Shown piece after piece: positions 32,816 through 36,693 of a stretch of 36,693 bases of DNA. Position 1 is the stretch's first letter. Every line of letters begins with the position of its first letter. This DNA comes from Comamonadaceae bacterium (GTDB lineage Bacteria > Pseudomonadota > Gammaproteobacteria > Burkholderiales > Burkholderiaceae_C). The stretch is taken from positions 1-36,693 of the forward strand of contig CANBWK010000017.1 of assembly GCA_947373105.1 (NCBI GenBank), in the 5' to 3' direction. The translations under genes were made by a program, and so were the position numbers. The notes under the pieces were generated by a model that did not search any database, was not told the DNA's origin, and saw only the letters and a list, made by a program, of their open reading frames with translations.

Positions 32816-34509
32816 GGGATCACACGCTCAAATACAACGATGGCTTCGCCATCGTCCGTCGGTCGGAAAATGGTTTCGCGATGCCGCCAGGTATGTAAAG
32901 AAACATCCATCTCATCCAGCGCGATATGGTCTGCAATCAACCAATGACATTCAGGCGCGTTGGGCGTGTCGAGCGGGATCAAACGGTACCGCCCATGGAA
33001 GGCAAATGCGGCACTTTGCGACATGGCCAAACCTTGCGTGTTCACGCAGGCTGTAGGTCCCATCAAAGTGCTGACTTTTTCGACCAAGGGTGCATACCCG
33101 CGTCCAAAATTAAGCAAAGGTAACCATAAGCTCATCAACAAGAGCCAGCACAAAGCCGCACCGCTGGCGGGCAGCACTAGGCTTTTCCAGATGGCCGCGC
33201 GGTGACGGCCTGCACGCCATTTCACCAGTCCTATCCATGCGATGGTGGCTATTGCTGCTACACCAAAGGCAGGTGCTGAAAAGCTGAAGCTGAATCCCGG
33301 CGCCAAGCGAGCCACATTGGCCGCTGGTTGTGCTGGCCAACCGGTTTGCATGGACAGCCAAACCACCCAAATGGTCAAGGCGCAGAGACTGAAGAAAACC
33401 AAGGTAAACCAATCCACCAGCGCGCTCACGCTGCGCTCCAAAGTGGGCAATGCAAATGCAGCCAGTGTGGCCAAGGCTGGCAAGGCCAATAGCAATGCCC
33501 TGTCGCTCAGACCGGTCCCAATGGTGCTGCACAAGGTCACGGCTAAGAACCAGAGTGGCAGGGCTAAATGCGGGTGTTTCCAGGCTTGACCGAGCTGCAA
33601 GCGCCAACGCCAAAGTGTCCAGATCGCCAAGGGCCAGGCGGGCCATAAGAACCAGACAAAAAGTCGGGCCATCGTTTGCACATCTTTGAGGGAAGGGCTG
33701 TGCATTCGCCACCGCCATATATCCAGCCAGGCGGCCAGTTGGGCTGTAGCCAGGCCTATCAAAAAAATCAAGCCTACATCGAGCATCCGAACCCGCATGG
33801 TTCGCCGTTCCTGAAAGGCCATGACCAGTGCACCGCCCGTGCCCAGTAAAAGCGCTGTAGATGGAGCGCCAGACAAAGCCAAACTGGGTAATGCCATGGC
33901 GATGATGGCCAAAGCGGTGCGCCTGTGCGCAGCCAAATTGGCCAGACCAAAAAAGAGAGCAGCAGTGAAGCTGAGCTGGGCAAGTGCGGGAGTGGTTTCA
34001 TGGGCCAATCGCGCCAAACCGAGGCATGCGATCAGTGCCAGCAGGCCGCCATCGGCTAAGGCGCGGGCATAGTCAATGGGCTGGGCTTCTCCGCCGAAGG
34101 CAAAGGCAATGGGCTGTGCGCTCGGGTTGCGGGCCAAGGCGTATACCGCATACCAGGTGGCAGCCATGGTCATGATCAACAGCAACGCAAAAGGAATGCG
34201 AACAGCGTCATCAGGCGCCAACCATGACGGTGCCCATTGGATCGCCCAAGCACCTAACCAATAGGGCAGGATGGCCGCCCCAGGGTCGGCTTGCCCCATC
34301 AACATGGGCTTGAGCCAGTTGGAGGCGTGTCCATTGAACAATTCGGCTAAGGAAGACATAAAGCCAAAGGCCGTGATGTCCTCGCGCTTCCAGGGGTCTC
34401 GCCCCACATAGCCAGGCAACACATAGGCCAGGCAAAACAGCAGCAGTGCGATCCGAGGGAGTCGGCGAACGGCGTGCTGGGTCACGATGGCAGGACTGGG
34501 ATGGTTCAC
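32812..34509 (-). CDS. Multi-pass membrane protein, ArnT/PMT-glycosyltransferase-like
   Basis: About 565 residues with at least ten membrane helices and a small C-terminal soluble domain (ACVNTQGLAMSQSAAFAFHGRYRL, HTWRHRETIFRPTDDGEAIVVF). The N-terminal PGYVGRDPWKREDI after the first helix resembles the acidic loop of ArnT/PMT-type glycosyltransferases (dolichyl-phosphate-mannose transferase fold, GT83/GT39), which move lipid-linked sugars onto lipid A or protein. The match is by eye. No ATG is available; GTG 34509 is the chosen start, with TTG 34551 and GTG 34530/34485 as alternatives, none with a clear Shine-Dalgarno. It is followed by the MATE gene by overlapping stop/start. Confidence 0.75.
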   Translation of the reverse strand: MNHPSPAIVTQHAVRRLPRIALLLFCLAYVLPGYVGRDPWKREDITAFGFMSSLAELFNGHASNWLKPMLMGQADPGAAILPYWLGAWAIQWAPSWLAPDDAVRIPFALLLIMTMAATWYAVYALARNPSAQPIAFAFGGEAQPIDYARALADGGLLALIACLGLARLAHETTPALAQLSFTAALFFGLANLAAHRRTALAIIAMALPSLALSGAPSTALLLGTGGALVMAFQERRTMRVRMLDVGLIFLIGLATAQLAAWLDIWRWRMHSPSLKDVQTMARLFVWFLWPAWPLAIWTLWRWRLQLGQAWKHPHLALPLWFLAVTLCSTIGTGLSDRALLLALPALATLAAFALPTLERSVSALVDWFTLVFFSLCALTIWVVWLSMQTGWPAQPAANVARLAPGFSFSFSAPAFGVAAIATIAWIGLVKWRAGRHRAAIWKSLVLPASGAALCWLLLMSLWLPLLNFGRGYAPLVEKVSTLMGPTACVNTQGLAMSQSAAFAFHGRYRLIPLDTPNAPECHWLIADHIALDEMDVSLHTWRHRETIFRPTDDGEAIVVFERVIP

Positions 34510-34552
34510 AGGGAGGAAGATATCACGCACAAGGTTGGATTGAAAAATCAAA

Positions 34553-34592
34553 ACACAAAGAAAAAGGCAGTCCGGTTACCCGAACTGCCTTT
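34553..34592 (-). terminator. Terminator of rpmE2
   Basis: On the minus strand AAAGGCAGT / ACTGCCTTT with an inner CGG/CCG pair form a long hairpin, followed by TTTTTCTTTG. It begins about 20 bases after the rpmE2 stop. The next gene's start lies just beyond it. Confidence 0.88.
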
Positions 34593-34610
34593 GACTCAAA
34601 GCGGAATGGC

Positions 34611-34871
34611 TTATTTGGCCACAGTGGTCTTGCCAAAACGATTGCGGAAGCGCTCAACGCGGCCACCCAATGTATCGATGGATTTTTGTGTGCCCGTGTA
34701 AAAGGGATGTGACTCACTGGTCGTGTCCAATTTGTACAAAGGCAATTCGCGGCCGTCTTCCAAAGTGATCATTTCTTTGGTGTTAGCGCAAGAGCGTGTC
34801 ACAAATTTGAAGCCGTTGGACATGTCCTGGAAGCACACGTCGCGGTAGTTAGGGTGAATGCCGTCTTTCAT
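34611..34871 (-). CDS. rpmE2: 50S ribosomal protein L31 type B
   Basis: 86 residues, matching the zinc-independent type B L31: [55 protein letters not shown]. The two Cys (13 and 28) are not in a CxxC zinc ribbon, unlike type A L31. AAGGAAA precedes the ATG by about seven bases. In many bacteria type B L31 is a zinc-starvation backup under Zur; here it is followed by a strong terminator and sits right after rho, which in this group looks like the standard single L31 gene. Confidence 0.95.
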   Translation of the reverse strand: MKDGIHPNYRDVCFQDMSNGFKFVTRSCANTKEMITLEDGRELPLYKLDTTSESHPFYTGTQKSIDTLGGRVERFRNRFGKTTVAK

Positions 34872-34952
34872 TTGTATTTCCTTTTCAGTTGCGATAGCCG
34901 CACCGGACCGTCCGGGTACTTTTCGCGATAGCCTTAGATTATAGATCGAAAA

Positions 34953-36215
34953 TCAGCCGCCTCGGCGCATCATGTCGAAGAACTCGGCATTGCCCTTGGT
35001 GGCTTTCATGCTCTTCAAGACCATTTCCATGGCCTCTATTTCGTCCATGTTGTACATGAACTGACGCAAGATGCGCGTTTTTTGCAAAACTTCGGGCTGG
35101 AGCAATAGTTCTTCACGGCGGGTACCGCTGCGGTTGAGGTTGATTGCAGGGAAGACGCGTTTTTCGTACAGGCGGCGTTCCAAATGGATTTCGCAATTGC
35201 CGGTACCCTTGAATTCTTCAAAGATCACTTCGTCCATGCGGCTGCCGGTATCGACCAAGGCAGTGGCAATGATGGTGAGCGAGCCGCCTTCTTCCACGTT
35301 GCGGGCTGCACCAAAAAAGCGCTTGGGCCGTTGCAAGGCGTTGGAGTCTACGCCGCCGGACAAGACTTTGCCAGAAGAGGGCACCACGTTGTTGTAGGCA
35401 CGGGCCAGACGGGTGATGGAGTCCAGCAAAATCACCACATCTTTTTTGAGTTCAACCAAACGCTTGGCGCGCTCAATGACCATTTCGGCGACGTGCACAT
35501 GGCGTGCTGCGGGCTCATCAAATGTGGAGGCAATCACTTCACCGCGAACAGTGCGTTGCATTTCGGTCACTTCTTCCGGACGTTCATCGACCAGCAAGAC
35601 CATCAGGTGCACATCAGGGTAGTTGGCGGTGATGGCATGGGCAATGTGCTGCATCATCACGGTTTTGCCGGACTTGGGCTGCGCGACAATCAGCGCGCGC
35701 TGGCCTTTGCCTATTGGGGCAATGATGTCGATCACACGGCTGGTGATGTTTTCTTCACCTTTGATGTCTCTCTCCAAACGCATCTGCTCTTTGGGGAACA
35801 GGGGCGTCAAGTTCTCGAACATCACCTTGTGTTTGTTGTTTTCGGGCAGATCGCCATTGACCTGGTCCAGCTTGGTCAAAGCAAAGTAACGCTCGCCATC
35901 TTTGGGAATGCGCACTTCACCTTCGATCATGTCACCGGTGTGCAGATTGAAGCGGCGCACTTGGCTAGGGCTGATGTAAATGTCGTCCGTTGAAGCGGTG
36001 TAACTGGTGTCGGGGCTGCGCAAGAAGCCAAAGCCGTCGGGCAGTATTTCCAGCACGCCATCAGCAAAGACTTGCTCACCCGCGCGTGCGCGCTTTTTGA
36101 TGATGGCAAACATCAGCTCTTGCTTGCGCATGCGGCCTGTGTTTTCGATCTCAAGCGCATCGGCCTGCTTGAGGACTTCAGACACGTGAAGTGCCTTGAG
36201 TTCATTTAAGTGCAT
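34953..36215 (-). CDS. rho: Transcription termination factor Rho
   Basis: Hexameric RNA-dependent ATPase ending transcription, 420 residues, the usual length. N-terminal Rho_N domain ([20 protein letters not shown]), cold-shock-like RNA-binding domain ([28 protein letters not shown]), then the RecA-type ATPase with Walker A AQPKSGKT (about 178-185), [14 protein letters not shown], the Q-loop region ([16 protein letters not shown]) and the R-loop ([20 protein letters not shown]). The ATG has AGG eight bases upstream. The 273-base leader before it is long, as often seen for autoregulated rho. Confidence 0.98.
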   Translation of the reverse strand: MHLNELKALHVSEVLKQADALEIENTGRMRKQELMFAIIKKRARAGEQVFADGVLEILPDGFGFLRSPDTSYTASTDDIYISPSQVRRFNLHTGDMIEGEVRIPKDGERYFALTKLDQVNGDLPENNKHKVMFENLTPLFPKEQMRLERDIKGEENITSRVIDIIAPIGKGQRALIVAQPKSGKTVMMQHIAHAITANYPDVHLMVLLVDERPEEVTEMQRTVRGEVIASTFDEPAARHVHVAEMVIERAKRLVELKKDVVILLDSITRLARAYNNVVPSSGKVLSGGVDSNALQRPKRFFGAARNVEEGGSLTIIATALVDTGSRMDEVIFEEFKGTGNCEIHLERRLYEKRVFPAINLNRSGTRREELLLQPEVLQKTRILRQFMYNMDEIEAMEMVLKSMKATKGNAEFFDMMRRGG

Positions 36216-36371
36216 GGATTTACCTGCGTGAAGCCAGATCGTGAACGAACTGACATTAAAAAAATCAGGGGGTGGAATTCAAAGACCAAGAGTGTGAGCC
36301 GGAAAGTAGAGGCTCTCAATGGCTCTTGGTGAAACTATCAACCGTTAAGACTTTGCAAAACGGCTGGGGTG

Positions 36372-36402
36372 ATTATGACAGTAAAAAAAGCAGATTGAAC
36401 AA
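36372..36402 (-). promoter_or_regulatory. Weak sigma70-like promoter candidate for rho
   Basis: The 273-base rho-trxA gap holds, on the minus strand, TTGTTC (36402-36397) and CATAAT (36377-36372) with 19 bases between, leaving a leader of about 150 bases before rho. The spacing is longer than ideal. Apart from this and the terminator at 36435-36469 I see nothing coded in the gap. Confidence 0.3.
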
Positions 36403-36434
36403 CCAGGGGGCAAGACAGTTTAAGAGAAAAATTC

Positions 36435-36469
36435 GATCAGCCGCCGGTTTAAGTTTGAAAACCAGCGGC
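36435..36469 (-). terminator. Putative terminator of trxA
   Basis: On the minus strand GCCGC-T-GGTTT pairs with AAACC-G-GCGGC (one internal mismatch) about 20 bases after the trxA stop, with an AATTTTT run a few bases beyond. The distance to the T-run is larger than in the best terminators. Confidence 0.55.
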
Positions 36470-36488
36470 CTCGAGCTGTTTAAGGGGT

Positions 36489-36693
36489 TTAAGCGAGTTG
36501 CTGGTCGATGAAGGCCGTCAATTGCGACTTGCTCATGGCCCCCACTTTGGTGGCTGCCAATTGGCCATCTTTGAAAATCATCAGGGTGGGGATGCCGCGG
36601 ATACCAAATTTAGCGGGAATATCACGGTTTTCGTCGACATTCATTTTGGTGATTTGCAATTTACCTTCGTAACCGGTGGCAACTTCGTCCAAA
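36489..36693 (-). CDS. trxA: Thioredoxin, C-terminal part (gene runs out of the window)
   Basis: The last 67 codons of a thioredoxin: GKLQITKMNVDENRDIPAKF, GIRGIPTLMIFKDGQ with the cis-Pro loop (GIPT), KVGAMSKSQLTAFIDQQL. The N-terminal half with the WCGPC active site lies outside the window, so the start is not visible. trxA followed by rho is the standard order in Burkholderiales, which supports both the call and the taxonomic guess. Confidence 0.95.
   Translation of the reverse strand, partial: LDEVATGYEGKLQITKMNVDENRDIPAKFGIRGIPTLMIFKDGQLAATKVGAMSKSQLTAFIDQQLA

Noticed and set aside
34891-34933. Direct repeat GCGATAGCC twice in the rho-rpmE2 gap, plus a short CCGGAC/GTCCGG palindrome
   Set aside because: Short and without a T-run or known operator match; a Zur-type site for type B L31 was considered but no match was seen.
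35184-35993. Plus-strand open frame of 269 codons inside rho
   Set aside because: Antisense shadow of a universally conserved gene, no start signal and no recognisable protein features.
36373-36390. CTGTCAT-like sequence on the minus strand before rho
   Set aside because: A single half-site match without a second 7-mer at the right spacing; rho is not expected in the Pho regulon.
1-36693. Search for tRNA, rRNA, CRISPR repeats, transposases, integrases and attachment sites
   Set aside because: Nothing convincing was found. The phosphate island shows no mobile-element borders, so recent transfer is not supported by visible marks.

Overview
The window looks like a chromosomal segment of a freshwater-type betaproteobacterium in Burkholderiales, most likely Comamonadaceae (Limnohabitans or Rhodoferax-like). 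This rests on the trxA-rho-rpmE (type B L31) block at the right end, on protein sequences typical of that group, and on moderate GC with dense gene packing. That assignment is inference. I see no tRNA, rRNA, CRISPR array, insertion sequence or phage gene.

Layout. (1) 1-5969, plus strand: the 3' part of a TonB-dependent receptor, then exbB, exbD, tonB, a secreted metallophosphoesterase and a cytochrome b561, tightly packed and closed by a terminator. (2) 6003-6926: a small His/acidic protein behind a Pho box, a terminator, and a Cys-cluster membrane-anchored protein. (3) 6931-10085, minus: phoD and a phytase-like esterase that is interrupted by one in-frame stop. (4) 10195-14018, plus: a TatT-TatP/DctP-DctQM (TPR-associated TRAP) transporter operon. 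(5) 14096-17834, minus: two tandem PhoA-family alkaline phosphatases and a secreted unknown protein behind a strong terminator. (6) 18021-22164, minus: a second complete TonB operon (exbD-tonB-receptor-exbB). (7) 22290-31368: a 5'-nucleotidase, phosphatidylserine decarboxylase, a class III aminotransferase, a small membrane protein, a GT4 glycosyltransferase, an LplT-like lysophospholipid transporter and UDP-glucose dehydrogenase. (8) 31445-36693, minus: a MATE transporter, an ArnT/PMT-like membrane protein, rpmE2, rho and the 3' part of trxA. This last block is ordinary housekeeping.

The unifying observation is that nearly every promoter region from 6.0 to 31.4 kb carries a PhoB-type box (two 7-mers resembling CTGTCAT/CTTTCAT separated by 4 bp). 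In several cases a -10-like hexamer lies exactly 10 bp downstream. The region therefore reads as a phosphate-starvation island. Outer-membrane TonB systems would import organic phosphate, a battery of phosphatases (PhoD, phytase-like, two PhoA, 5'-nucleotidase, metallophosphoesterase) would release phosphate, and a TRAP transporter of the TatT type would be co-induced. A lipid module (psd, GT4, ugd, lplT and two less understood genes) may swap phospholipids for phosphorus-free glycolipids such as glucuronosyl-diacylglycerol. The Pho boxes are seen in the sequence; the lipid-remodelling role and the TRAP substrate are inference.
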